Part shown: positions 20,101 through 27,930 of the stretch, piece by piece | Layout of the letters: the number at the start of each line of letters is the position of its first letter | Numbering within the stretch: the first letter of the stretch is position 1 | NCBI RefSeq assembly: GCF_963678635.1 | Contig: NC_087064.1 | Span: 4,626,411 to 4,690,410 of the forward strand | Reading direction: 5' to 3' | Source: Symsagittifera roscoffensis | Taxonomy: Eukaryota; Xenacoelomorpha; Acoela; Convolutidae | Length of the DNA stretch: 64,000 nucleotides | Translations under genes and position numbers: made by a program | Notes under the pieces: generated by a model | What the model was told of the DNA's origin: nothing | What the model saw: the letters and a program-made list of their open reading frames with translations, nothing else | The model's database searches: none

Positions 20101-22375
20101 AAGGATGGGATGCTCTCTTTTTTATTGCTATTTTCCTTAATTGTGGTGTTAAGGTCATCATTAAGATTTCTGTCATCTTTGTGTTTTTATAGTCATGTGT
20201 ATTTAGTGAGTATGCTTTTCGAACTAGTGTTTCGATTCGTACTGCTATTTGCTTGATGGTTTCGTTTGGTAATCTGCGAATTTCATTACATAAAACTCTT
20301 TGTTGTTGTTTGTTTCTTTCGGAGTCAAACATTTTTGAAAATTCTTGTGTAAATCTTTTCCAGTTTGATTTTATTTCTAGAGGTAGTACTGAAAACCATT
20401 TTTGGGCTGCGCCATCTAAGGTTGTTTGTATCAACGCTGTGCGTCGATGTATCCAGTTTTGATGTAGTGGCGTATTAATTGGTTCAGGTCCTATATTTAA
20501 AATCAGGTTTGCTGTTACTGCATTTAAATAATCTTCTACAGAGTATTCAGGGTCTGTTCCTGTGAAAACCATTAAAGGTTTGTTTGATGTTATTGATGAT
20601 CCACCCATAAGGTATGGATTCATTGTCATTTGTAATGATTCTGCTGCATTTGGCATTTGAGAAAAATTTGAAAGTTGGTTTCTTGTTATTTCATGTTGTT
20701 GGAGATAATATGGGAGTGGTATTTCATTTTGCATTTGTGATGCTTGATACGAGTGTGCAGTCATTGGATTTTGTTGTTGAATTGGTTGAAAAGATTGTGT
20801 ATTAATTGGATTTTGTTGTTGAATTGGTTGTTGATGTTGTGCATCTATTGATTGTGGAGAAAAATTTCTATGATTTGTACGTGTTCTCTGTATTCCTTGT
20901 CTACGATATTCTTGAGTATTTGGTGCAAATATATCTGGTTGTAAGAAATCGTCATCTGAGGATAAATAATCCATTTGATAAGATGTTTGTTTTTTATTTT
21001 TATTCTGTTGAAAAAATGGGTAATTTTCACTGCGATCCTGTGGAGGATTTGGTTGAAAATTTTTGGAATTATATTGGGCCGTTGGGTTATCCCAGTTTCG
21101 AGGTTTTGTATATTGATTAAAATTCCTTTGTGGTTGATAATTTGTTTTTGATGGATGTGTATAATTATAATTATGGTCTGCAAAGTTGTTTTTAGTGAAT
21201 GTTTTGCGTGTTTTTGATGGTATTGTCATGGGTCTGTATGTTTGGTAATCCATATGGGAATATTTTGGAGCAACCGAAGGTTTAACGGTTGATTGTAAGG
21301 TTACCTGTGTTTGTGAAGGGTTTGTATTTCTTGGTGTTGTTAAATTTGGGCGTATTGGTGAAATACTTTGTTGTGTAGTTGTTGTGTGTACAATTTCTTC
21401 ATTTATGAAGTGTGATGGTGTCTGGATATCTTGTTGAGTAAGATTCCTAGTTCCATTGAGGTTTTCATTGTGTATAACTGTAGAGTTTAAACTATTATTT
21501 TGTGTATCGGGTAAAAATGTATTATAGTTTAATGGTGTTGCATCAATTGTTAATGGTATTACTCTTACATAATCTCTTATGTAAGATATTGTACCTATTG
21601 CTTGACTTGAGATTGATTGTGGAAAGCTTATAAATGCGGGATGAGACCATTCGGGGTCCCAAACATAATCTGATTGTTCTGTGATAGCGGTATCATCGTT
21701 CGAGTTTTGGGGTCTAAAATTTTTTCTTGCTTGTGCAATTAAATCAATATTGTGTGTGAAATAATCTATTATGAACCATGCTAAAATTTTTTGTAGATCG
21801 TGTTTGGTATGTTGTGAAACGTCACCTTTCGTGAAATTTTCTTTAATGATGTTTAAATAACTAGAGAGTAGTGTGATTTCATGTCGTACTCTTAAATGTT
21901 TAGATGTTTCTGTCGGTGAGACATTTGTTATTGGGATTTCGTTTTCTAATATCGAAATATAACTATATATTATTGCAAAAACTTCATTGGTGAATATGGA
22001 GTTTGCTCTTTGTGAGTTATGATATTGGATGCTTTTTATATATTCTGAAAAAACTTTTGAAAATTCTAAATCAAGATCGTCTGTTTGAATAGTATATGTT
22101 CTATTATTATGGTTTGGGGAAGTGAATTCTATGGAGTAGATTCCATACTGTTGTGTTATGTTGCATATATCTTTTAGATAGTGATCTATGATTTGTCTTT
22201 TGATTTTTACATCGGGGAACTCTGTTTTACATGGACTGATTCCGGGTTCAAATAAATTTACGAGTAAATTTTGACAAAATATGTGTTGTCCTCTATCAGT
22301 ATCTGCATCTACTATAAAAGGAAAGATTTCATCATCATCTGGAGTTTCGTCACCTGGAGTGTGCGTTGAGCTCAT
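14153..22375 (-). CDS. Gag-Pol polyprotein, Ty3/Gypsy type, single 2740-codon frame
   Basis: One uninterrupted frame encodes Gag and Pol without a frameshift. Residues 1-600 form an unusually long N-terminal Gag region, Gln/Asn-rich toward its end. Residues about 600-790 are a retrotransposon-gag capsid-like domain. A CCHC zinc knuckle (CNYCRRYGHSISEC) lies near 842-855, followed by an Asn/Arg/Ser-rich tract to about 1070. An aspartic protease has DSGA at 1229-1232. Reverse transcriptase spans about 1590-1800 with D1674 and YLDD at 1737-1740. RNase H shows D1886, E1929 and D1956. Integrase has HHCC (H2249/H2256, C2283/C2286), then D2321, D2381 and E2417 (DD35E), and a GPY/F module near 2594. 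A basic tail ends the protein. All catalytic residues are present, so the copy is probably functional. The host-derived RNA would be packaged, copied and integrated by these products. Confidence 0.97.
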   Translation of the reverse strand: MSSTHTPGDETPDDDEIFPFIVDADTDRGQHIFCQNLLVNLFEPGISPCKTEFPDVKIKRQIIDHYLKDICNITQQYGIYSIEFTSPNHNNRTYTIQTDDLDLEFSKVFSEYIKSIQYHNSQRANSIFTNEVFAIIYSYISILENEIPITNVSPTETSKHLRVRHEITLLSSYLNIIKENFTKGDVSQHTKHDLQKILAWFIIDYFTHNIDLIAQARKNFRPQNSNDDTAITEQSDYVWDPEWSHPAFISFPQSISSQAIGTISYIRDYVRVIPLTIDATPLNYNTFLPDTQNNSLNSTVIHNENLNGTRNLTQQDIQTPSHFINEEIVHTTTTQQSISPIRPNLTTPRNTNPSQTQVTLQSTVKPSVAPKYSHMDYQTYRPMTIPSKTRKTFTKNNFADHNYNYTHPSKTNYQPQRNFNQYTKPRNWDNPTAQYNSKNFQPNPPQDRSENYPFFQQNKNKKQTSYQMDYLSSDDDFLQPDIFAPNTQEYRRQGIQRTRTNHRNFSPQSIDAQHQQPIQQQNPINTQSFQPIQQQNPMTAHSYQASQMQNEIPLPYYLQQHEITRNQLSNFSQMPNAAESLQMTMNPYLMGGSSITSNKPLMVFTGTDPEYSVEDYLNAVTANLILNIGPEPINTPLHQNWIHRRTALIQTTLDGAAQKWFSVLPLEIKSNWKRFTQEFSKMFDSERNKQQQRVLCNEIRRLPNETIKQIAVRIETLVRKAYSLNTHDYKNTKMTEILMMTLTPQLRKIAIKKRASHPSSIREPDLDFRKLVDKLEQAEITMKLEETENLKLQYVNKIETTPTNINNIQESETDLVEKITEILNIYEKNPNFKGKPSFKKWCNYCRRYGHSISECRQKQQDSQNKPQKYKEPNKSFYQYMKKDQNLPNKNVYSNNSSGKPLPNNTSYTRNQSPYNSSYRGRSPERRNTQNSSQNHYNRPNSRNNYSRSNSNTQRFVSRSNSQSRNNYYPNNQSRNSSYNRNRNYSYNRNRSYSNNRNQNYPNNRSRNNSYNRSNYNRPNNNYQNRSRNNSQNRHPSYNNRYRNYSQSPHRNNNHYNNSNNRHRSSTPKHQRQINQVQANPETTSDPPGIDDTVTDTLQLNQINCTSSDSESDTENTLAINMIKVENDYESVIYEQPFPSHIYENQSEFLQNYYTTPINSTPTTQETNTKNTTEQPNQNVKTKCLNTNHIYQNIQKEQPKEKIWTIPFLLESPRNKEFQPPDLEIDFLIDSGAESNIINIPTWNEIKTLHPKLTPLETSSKLATAQGSTLINYGKIQLFLLPTRTMEQSKILNKPFKQIFHITDIKYNIIGIPFISKYIPTINILNSKILIKDKYTKTKETSLTFFQRLNKQPPFFSKFYPIYNQQRKHLKPLSGNIYNFSIKQVHQYDKEQNKQKFYMSDFEFKPIHKFFKITISSIKYLKNSNSDIISLHVYNNTPYQVTLPLGLLGYCETNATISPIHEKAYRVNNILQLLDICQSTILNEELSINNIISNENRNTDYFTKTPYFKPTFNISNYTEDQQKFLTMFNFQHSQITQDEFEKLAKQLIKYSSVYATSKFDVGKISSSLHLPLKPDAVFKKQRASKVPIHLHDKVNRLLDILEQYNIISPVNKEEQPKGNTFINPVIILAKGESLKIVLDARYLNSLIDESKCNWPIEPIQVILTKINGKYFTTADMNSAYNQMPLDEQSRRLTQFVIGNQQYEFNRLFYGISIGPAAFSAFMSKIFRPLILKKNAITYLDDVFMQSQTKDEMFKVLEKYHQILQNENLKAAPDKSHFFLTRVKFLGHNIERKTITPLKSRIDAIQKLQPPTNKKKIQEFLGMLNFLSKYVYKMQLYLRPFYNILRQQNNFEWNTEHQARFEEIKKLLTEQISNTIPDPDQPFYAMCDASNFGIGAALLQSHNGTNKMNLISANSRLFTQAELRLSTLMRECTAIIYTLTEYEFLILGSKHPTVLFTDHKPIIFLFTQKSNPNHRVYRFQLILMKFPNLHIVWTAGKNLALPDTLSRNTPPELLTRKTTVEIPKNIKFYLAENETSPRLECKYAVKTDIEQSQINNLQHFPLYLDCQNNHYEVDLLGTSTFKPIPYSQWIKNNTQQKRTKQHLPKKDHFPLIEKEDLTDKINLSGPQTNDSKYTINQVFDLHDPLDTIPLSKFEVENIFLPPTDTITISTLKQYQNLDPIIRQLKSWHKYKTKPIKADSTILGNKTLLRYFRKFNNTTINENTDLLEYNMNESTVPCLPISMILIAFNISHTQNIKGHSGSEKTYSNFIQNFYFPNAPIWIKVLCNDCIVCQLNKPYPNQKQIAQKQDFKGQSLYFNHRISFDTKGPISPSSEGNSYIMVIVDAFTHYVALNPVPHCNAYYAYTTLCEHWIAKFGLPEILVTDNGTEFINNEIITLCHLYNIKHKPRTSHAPWTNGLVEGMNRSLQEYLRCIINGNDTKYTEWSADVKLFPLAYNSQITTTLGMSPYEMVFNQKPRKPIMFTANSHKNAQGYCQPNKDSICYNLPLHTHDEDHFHHPQILKLASGTHTEWILNRDKKHNEIYQKITKKLLQRQNINDQINSRFTPASDLKIGTFVLIPNFNTQKGISKKLQPLRKGPYQIIAKPTDVTYKITDSNKKEIVQHRNNLLPYYPKEYALRELTQLYSFTGLKIIQNEPHLKNTEQNDNPTENQNTKPTATKNNTQNHKESPKPRKNRKMTEQIIPQEEIDKSEHRKTTRLRNQPRKNYKMFIPQSKILKKVEFKK

Positions 22376-22817
22376 TTTTTCGTTCGATGACTGTTAATAT
22401 GTAATTATTAATGTGTCGAATTGGTTGATTCCAATTGTATAAATGTACTGGTTTGTGTTTGTACTGCTTTTTTATTCTTCTTTTTCCTCTTTGTGATGAA
22501 TTTGAAGTTGTTTCTGAGTCAGAGAAATATAATTGATCGTGAAGTGGGCAATTTTTATCTATTGATTCTTTTAGTTTGTAAAGTTCGTCTAAACTGTTGG
22601 TTTCTGATTCTGAAAATGCGTTTCGATTTTTTGAAAATCTTTTTCGTGTTATTTGTCTTTGTTTAGTTATTATTTTCCTCTTTAGTGTTTGTCGTTTTGT
22701 GCGAATGTATCCAACTGTTTGTGTATGAGGTGTGATTACAAGGTCGTATTTTTTGTTATCTATTTCACAATTGTGTAAAATGATTGTTTGTTTATTTCCT
22801 AGGTTTTTAAATGACAT
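22350..22817 (-). CDS. Basic 155-aa retroelement ORF, unknown role
   Basis: The ORF starts MSFKNLGNKQTIILHNC and is rich in Lys and Arg, with clusters around residues 40-65 (RTKRQTLKRKIITKQRQ) and 110-120 (RGKRRIKKQYKHK) that resemble nuclear-localisation or RNA-binding signals. They are separated by an acidic Ser/Glu segment. Its last 26 nt overlap the start of the Gag-Pol frame: the Gag-Pol ATG sits within CGAAAAAATGAGC in the +1 frame relative to this ORF. Gag-Pol is therefore probably reached by leaky scanning or reinitiation rather than -1 shifting. It could be a separate accessory protein or a detached N-terminal part of Gag. Unrecognised. Confidence 0.7.
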   Translation of the reverse strand: MSFKNLGNKQTIILHNCEIDNKKYDLVITPHTQTVGYIRTKRQTLKRKIITKQRQITRKRFSKNRNAFSESETNSLDELYKLKESIDKNCPLHDQLYFSDSETTSNSSQRGKRRIKKQYKHKPVHLYNWNQPIRHINNYILTVIERKNELNAHSR

Positions 22818-24050
22818 AAGGTTTAGAATGACGGATGCAAAAAGTTGTTAAATGATTTCTATTTTCTTAAACTGTTAGTTCTTACGATTTTTTGGTTAGC
22901 TTAACCTGGGTCTATTTGTTCAGGGTTGGAGAGAAAAGTATATCGATTCCGAAGAATGATTTTTACTTTCTCGTGACTAGTATAAGCTAAGGTGTTAACT
23001 TACTTAATCTTACTTAGGGGTAGTGATTGTGTTCAAGGGTTGGAGAATAGTAAATCGGTCCACAAGGTTCAGGTATAATTAGAACGCGAGTAGTTCGTTA
23101 GATACTATTTTAAACTTACTAAGTCTAAGATTTATCCTGGGTCTGGTAAGAGGGGGGGTCAAGTGAAGGATGAATAACCGAAGTTCTTCACTGTTTATCC
23201 TAATTTGAATGATTAGTTTTGTTTAAAAATTTCTATTAGTCTTGGGTCTTTAGAAAGGGTTGGGTAGTGAATCGACGTTTGAGGTCGTTAGACACTAATT
23301 AAGTGGGTGGGGGAGAACAAAGTTGTTCTGTTTGATCCAAGGATAAGCCTTGATGATCAAATTTGAGATTTTAATTAAGTAGAAAATGATTTAAGATCCA
23401 AGGATAAGCCTTGATGATCCGGTTTTAAAATTAAGTGAATTTAAGTTTTGATAAATTTTTAAATGTGTGTAAAGGAAAGATTTAGTGTTTTATGATGTTA
23501 GTGAGTTGATGATTGCTGTTATGTTTTAGATGATGAAGCTGGAACAACAGGATGATTTATGATTACTAACCATTTATTGTCATGCTACTAATTTTTATTT
23601 TTATTTTCCAATAAATATTTTTCAAACATGTTTTGTATAATACTGCAGAGTTTTAGGGAAACGATCTTAGATCTTTTTATCAATCGTTATTGTATAATAT
23701 TAATTTTGTTTAGCGCCTTAAATGATTTTGAAGAGTAATTTCAAGGTTTTATGTTTGCAAATGGAAATCTAAATTCATTGCAAGTAGTATTCGAAATATA
23801 AAAGTTTGTTCTGGCTTTTGCCGAACTATCATATAACTATACGGCAAGTTTCTACTTTGTCGTATGTCGTCTTTGGTTCGAGGTCTTCTTCCAATTCCGG
23901 GTAGTTCTATTATGGTTCGGAATATTGGCTCTGATCTATTGAGTCGGAGAGACATTTCAATTAAATTATTGTCGTATAACATTTTGTAAATGTTTTTGTC
24001 TAATTTCTAATCTATTTTTGGTTAATTCTAATCTAGTAAGGTCTTGTTCG
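22818..24050 (-). other. Retroelement 5' leader with splice-donor-like sites and degenerate repeats
   Basis: About 1.2 kb between the primer-binding site and the first large ORFs. On the element strand there are three donor-like sites around 22995-23030 and 23116 (TAA|GTAAGA, TAA|GTAAGT, TTA|GTAAGT). The plus strand shows loosely periodic blocks around 'cctgggtct' and 'gggttggag' between 22905 and 23290, and a 25-bp direct repeat starting gatccaaggataagcc at about 23335 and 23396. A leader carrying splice donors would allow subgenomic mRNAs for the downstream ORFs; packaging signals are also expected here. Confidence 0.55.
23749..23982 (-). CDS. Leader ORF, 77 aa, Arg-rich, unknown
   Basis: A 77-codon ORF starts at ATG (MLYDNNLIEMSLRLN), has a basic middle (PGIGRRPRTKDDIRQSRN) and ends FHLQT. 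It is the first ORF after the primer-binding site. Its codon choice (CGA, ACA, ATA) matches the element's other genes and its composition looks protein-like. No domain is recognised. It could be a small nucleic-acid-binding regulator, an upstream ORF that tunes translation, or a 5' coding exon that donates an ATG to spliced messages. Coding status is inferred only from composition. Confidence 0.4.
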   Translation of the reverse strand: MLYDNNLIEMSLRLNRSEPIFRTIIELPGIGRRPRTKDDIRQSRNLPYSYMIVRQKPEQTFIFRILLAMNLDFHLQT

Positions 24051-24068
24051 AGACTTATGGTCGCACCA
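24051..24068 (-). other. Candidate primer-binding site
   Basis: Two nucleotides after the 5' LTR the element strand reads TGGTGCGACCATAAGTC. It begins with TGG, the complement of a tRNA CCA end, implying a primer tRNA ending GGTCGCA-CCA. I cannot assign the tRNA without the host tRNA set. Confidence 0.6.
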
Positions 24069-24268
24069 GATGAGTTAGGACCGAAGTGTAACTCATAGAG
24101 TAATTTCAGATAGGGTACACCGTCTGCTCGTCACGCTATCTTATTTTCGGCCGGATAGATTCGTGCAACTTCTTAGTCTAATACCGATCCTAATCTTACT
24201 CTTATACTATCTAGTCTCAGGTTGTTTAACTAGTCTCTGCTAGGCTCAATAGATCTAGGGTATACTGG

Positions 24269-24274
24269 TTTATT
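24269..24274 (-). promoter_or_regulatory. AATAAA polyadenylation signal in LTR (also at 5823-5828)
   Basis: The minus strand reads GCCGCAATAAACCAG in mid-LTR. In retroelements such a signal near the U3/R boundary or in R directs 3' processing from the downstream LTR; the functional copy would be 5823-5828. The exact R borders are not visible from sequence alone. Confidence 0.6.
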
Positions 24275-24335
24275 GCGGCTGCTGAAGTGCTCGGGAGAGT
24301 CCAACTAATTTCTAAGTTAAATTCAAATCTCTCTG

Positions 24336-24363
24336 GTGCTGAAATTACAAGTAACTTCAGCAC
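24336..24363. repeat. Perfect 8-bp-arm hairpin in LTR
   Basis: GTGCTGAA and TTCAGCAC are separated by 12 nt, and a related GCACTTCAGCAG follows about 60 nt away in element orientation. It could be a protein-binding palindrome in U3 or an RNA stem. The same hairpin is present in the 3' LTR. Confidence 0.5.
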
Positions 24364-24530
24364 TTACAAATAAGTGGGTTGTTAGTTAGATGGATCATGA
24401 TTGGTTAATATTAAATACTTTACATTGGTAAAACATTTAATTTATCCAATCATAAAATATAGTTTAGATCAGGTTCCAAAAAAATCAACTGAGTTCATTT
24501 GAACTGAACGCTATGAACTTCTCTGAATTG

Positions 24531-24770
24531 GATTGTCTGACATTTTTGCTTTTGCTCAGTCGAACTGTTGTTCAAAAAAGTCGTTTTCAATCATTAAAAC
24601 TGGTATTTCTTTTATACCTCGATGAATTAGACGCTTTTAACTTTATGTCCTTTTTTCGAGGGGTTAATTGTGTTAAAACAGGAAATGGTTTTTCACTAAT
24701 CTGAGCTTTCGAAATTCACGCAGGAAAAGCCACCCGTTGCCCTTAACAACACCTTTTTGTAAAAAGCCAC
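24531..24770. repeat. Dispersed repeat, copy 2
   Basis: Diverged direct copy of 3684-3945, lying just outside the 5' LTR. The two copies sit on either side of the retroelement, but each is embedded in different sequence. Confidence 0.5.
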
Positions 24771-25411
24771 GAATTCGTCATAATTTTCTAATGGAATAAG
24801 ATTATGTGCCTTTGTTAACACCGTTTTCCTCTCATACCATTTTTTTCCTGTAGTATAACAGAATTCACTGTTAAAAACCATTTGGGGAAAAATAAACATT
24901 GTTTTCTTTGCATATATCAAAATGCGGCTTATTTCCTGTCACTGTTTTACTTTTACCGTAATTATCAGATAGAAAACAGAAAAATATTTCTTTTTGTTGG
25001 TTTTAATGAATAAGACAATAATGAGGACAACAAACCGCTAATTCGCCGTGTTTATCATTATTTAGCCACTCAAAAACCCAATCAAAAAAATGAAAATTCC
25101 GATAGTCGCAATCCAAAGATGCATTCAAAAGTCTACAGAGTATATATATGATAAATTGCACTTGAGGTTAATTGATGATTATGTTTTGTACCCCATTGCT
25201 CGCATAGTTCTTTCCTTCTTTGGTCAACTTCACTTAATTGATTAATATTTAAAAATATTTCATTTTTTTAACTTCGTTTTCAAATTCATATATTGACTGG
25301 ATGATTATTCTTAACGTCAATGCTACAGAGTAAGTCTAGTCTGCATTACTTTAATGGACATCTTTAACTATATCCCCCTAAGGGTACCTAGTAACGAATA
25401 TTCTCCCAATA

Positions 25412-26560
25412 AAAACAAGACTCGCCGCATCAGGGCAAAGCCCTGAATGTTCCGACTGCCTTTTAAGGTCTATGTAGCAGTAATAACACAAAAAATTAAA
25501 TGTAATAAAAAAAAAAAATTTCAAAATTAAATTTGAAATTTTTTGTGAAAATCATCCCCTCACACGTCATATAAAGTACAAAGTGATAGTCTTCGCTCCT
25601 AGTAACAAATCAATTATGGCAAAAAAAAATCTTTTTCAGCCAAGTTGGAACAATCTCTAAGACTAAATTTCAGATTTCTAAGATGAAATCTTCGCTTACG
25701 CGTTAATGGCGCGAATTAATTTTCTCAAATTGGCCGAAATGGCAGTTTTTAAACCCCCATAATAATAATCACAAGTAAAATATATTTTTTTCAAAATTAA
25801 GCTCAGGGCAACAAAACCTTTTGAATGAAATACAAAAAATCCATCAAAAATGGCTAATTAAAAAGTCGAAATTTGTCTGAAAAAACCACCCCACCCGCAC
25901 TAGAAATCAATGGAGTATCCATAAAATTTCAAAGTCAGTATTGTGTAGTCAGTATCCATTATTTTTCTAAAATTTCTTATATCAATATAATCCATTATAA
26001 TCGATTAGAATCAATTTTAATCCATTATAAAAAATGATAATCGATTATAATGTTTTTTGAGAAGAATTTGTGATTTTGCATATTTTTTAAAAGTTATCTT
26101 TTTCTTGTTTCGTGCAGTGCAATACGTTTCATAAACTCTAAATTTTCACATACGATTTTGTTTGTTTAAATTTTTTCTACTTTTTTGGATAGGGGTTAAA
26201 GTGAGGGGGGTAATTTGTGTAGGTTTAGATTGCGAGTAGGCCATGAGTAACGCAGAAATATTGCAAGTTTTGCAAATATTTTGCAAAAAGTTGTTAAGAT
26301 TATAATCAGTTAGAATCACCTATAGTCGATGATAAATGGATATAATTGATTATATTGGATTTTAATGGATTCTGTTCTTACGGAAATAATCGATTATATT
26401 GACAAAATATTCAATTTCGTGGTCTAAATTTGCAGCAAAATGGATTATAATGACAACACTTTGGCAACAATTTCCCATTATAATCGATTATTATCCATGG
26501 AACTCCGGCGCGGGCGAGCACAAATATTCTGCTACTTTCTTTACGAAAATTGGAACAAAG
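25412..26560 (-). repeat. Hairpin-ended repeat copy split by a nested insertion
   Basis: This is the reverse orientation of the family at 54420-54910: its end carries the small hairpin 'cagggcaaagccctg', then 'ttccgactgcc'. The far end ('gcgagcacaaatattctg') appears only after about 26510. The intervening block, rich in the palindrome AATCGATT, seems to be a later insertion. Confidence 0.5.
25970..26500. repeat. Cluster of ATCGAT palindromes
   Basis: Variants of 'ataatcgattataat' and 'taatccattataa' recur at least eight times in about 500 bp. It may be the interior of a MITE or a decayed AT-rich tandem array. Confidence 0.5.
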
Positions 26561-27930
26561 AATCAACGGTTAAGCATATGAGAACTTTAAACTTAGTAGG
26601 GAATCTCCCCCTTCTGCAAAAGGGGGGCGGGACATAGTTTAAAAAAGATCCACTTTAGTTTCTCGGGAATTATCAGCTAATGTTATTTTATTACTTATTG
26701 CCAACACTGTATAGTATGCTCAACGATGCCCAGACTTTTGCTTGTTTGTAAAATTTTTTCGAAATTTTCTTTTTTTTCCCTAAAGAATGGATGCAGTTTT
26801 TCAAAACAAGTGCATCGGCTGTATTTGCTTTTGTCTCGGCAATGTGATATAATTTGGCATTTGCAGTTTGTTTTTTAAACTCAAGTTTTCTTTGATATTT
26901 ATTAACGCTTTCAATATCAGTTTGATTTTTTTCTTTAGCTCAAACTAAGTGACATTAAATCATGATAATGGAAAGATCCTTGCGCTGATAATGTTTCAAG
27001 TTTTCACATTCTAGAGAATTTCTACTGAAGTTTAATAAAATATAAAAAGTATGATAGGTTAAGAGACTTAGACAAAGATTAACATTTAAAAAAACTTGTC
27101 GGTTGTCTCAATAATTTTCATATTTTCTGAGAAATTTCATAGTCAAGTGCAAAGAAAAATCTCGGTTGGGAATTTTTCCGATCATGAGAAATTTGACTTC
27201 ACAGCTGCGAAATTGGCGCGTTTTAAACCAACGTTACGCAAGACTACTTTAATCTGAACCACGTGTTTAACTACTATTAAGTCTGTAAGTTCAAATGAAG
27301 TATGTTTGAACGCTAAATTTTTTTTCAAAATATCGTATTGGCGAAACTTCGATGTTGAATCTCAAACAAAAGGTAACTTTGTTAGGTAAACGCAGTGGAA
27401 TAAGATAGCAAAAGCACTCTCTCACCAATTATTTTCGAGGCTTAGTTCGTTTATCTAAGTCTGAAAACGAAAAAAACTCTTGGCAAGTTTTCTCGAAGCC
27501 GAAACATTTTTTTAAAGATTTTTAATCAGAAAAGGACCATTAAGACTTTCATTTGATACCACAAAATTGCCTAACAAAGTTTCTTTGAGGTAGAAAACAG
27601 CAATTTGAAAGACAAACTCTCTACGCCAAGCAACATTTTTACGCCTAGCCACATCGTGAAGTGGTCTGACCAAAAAAAATACAAGTTGAGGATTCAAAAT
27701 CAGTACTTTCGCCTACAATACGTGCTGTCCTCGAAAAGCTTCCCTCATCTTCCTAAAAACCTCATCAGCAACTTTCTGCTTAGTGTCAAATGTTTAACGA
27801 ACAGTTTGAATTCTTATTTTTTCAAACACAATGAAAAATGATTCAAATTTAAGGTACAAACAAGTTTGCCGCTTGCTGTGCAAGTAGCACAGAAAGTTCA
27901 AGCTATAATAGAAAAAAATTTCTAACTATA

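Larger units (their letters stand above)
5625..24478 (-). mobile_element. Giant env-bearing Ty3/Gypsy-type LTR retroelement, intact, 18.85 kb
   Basis: The element is bounded by two 408-bp direct repeats that I read as identical and that start TGG.. and end ..CA in element orientation. AAAA lies outside each end, consistent with a 4-bp target duplication, although the right flank is an A-run. A primer-binding-site-like TGGTGCGACC lies 2 nt inside the 5' LTR. Element order is leader, 155-aa ORF, 2740-codon Gag-Pol, two tiny membrane ORFs, an ATG-less 378-codon frame, an envelope-like frame split by UGA, and a 599-aa ORF. Order PR-RT-RNaseH-IN places the polymerase in Ty3/Gypsy (Metaviridae). 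Identical LTRs and long intact frames imply very recent insertion. Typical env-bearing gypsy elements are about half this size. Confidence 0.95.
24071..24478 (-). repeat. 5' LTR of the giant retroelement
   Basis: 408 bp with TG..CA ends in element orientation. Its first third contains two CCAAT motifs (one in each ACCAAT context) and an AT-rich TATATTTTA, plausible U3 promoter elements. An AATAAA lies in the middle. The copy is indistinguishable from the 3' LTR. Confidence 0.95.
24771..27930. other. Gene-free repeat-rich stretch
   Basis: I see no gene here. The stretch contains a hairpin-ended repeat copy interrupted by an AT-rich insertion (25412-26560) and otherwise simple AT-rich sequence. 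Confidence 0.5.

Noticed and set aside
22350-22375. -1 frameshift at A AAA AAT to join the 155-aa ORF to Gag-Pol
   Set aside because: A -1 slip here would read TGA at once; Gag-Pol is in the +1 frame and has its own ATG.
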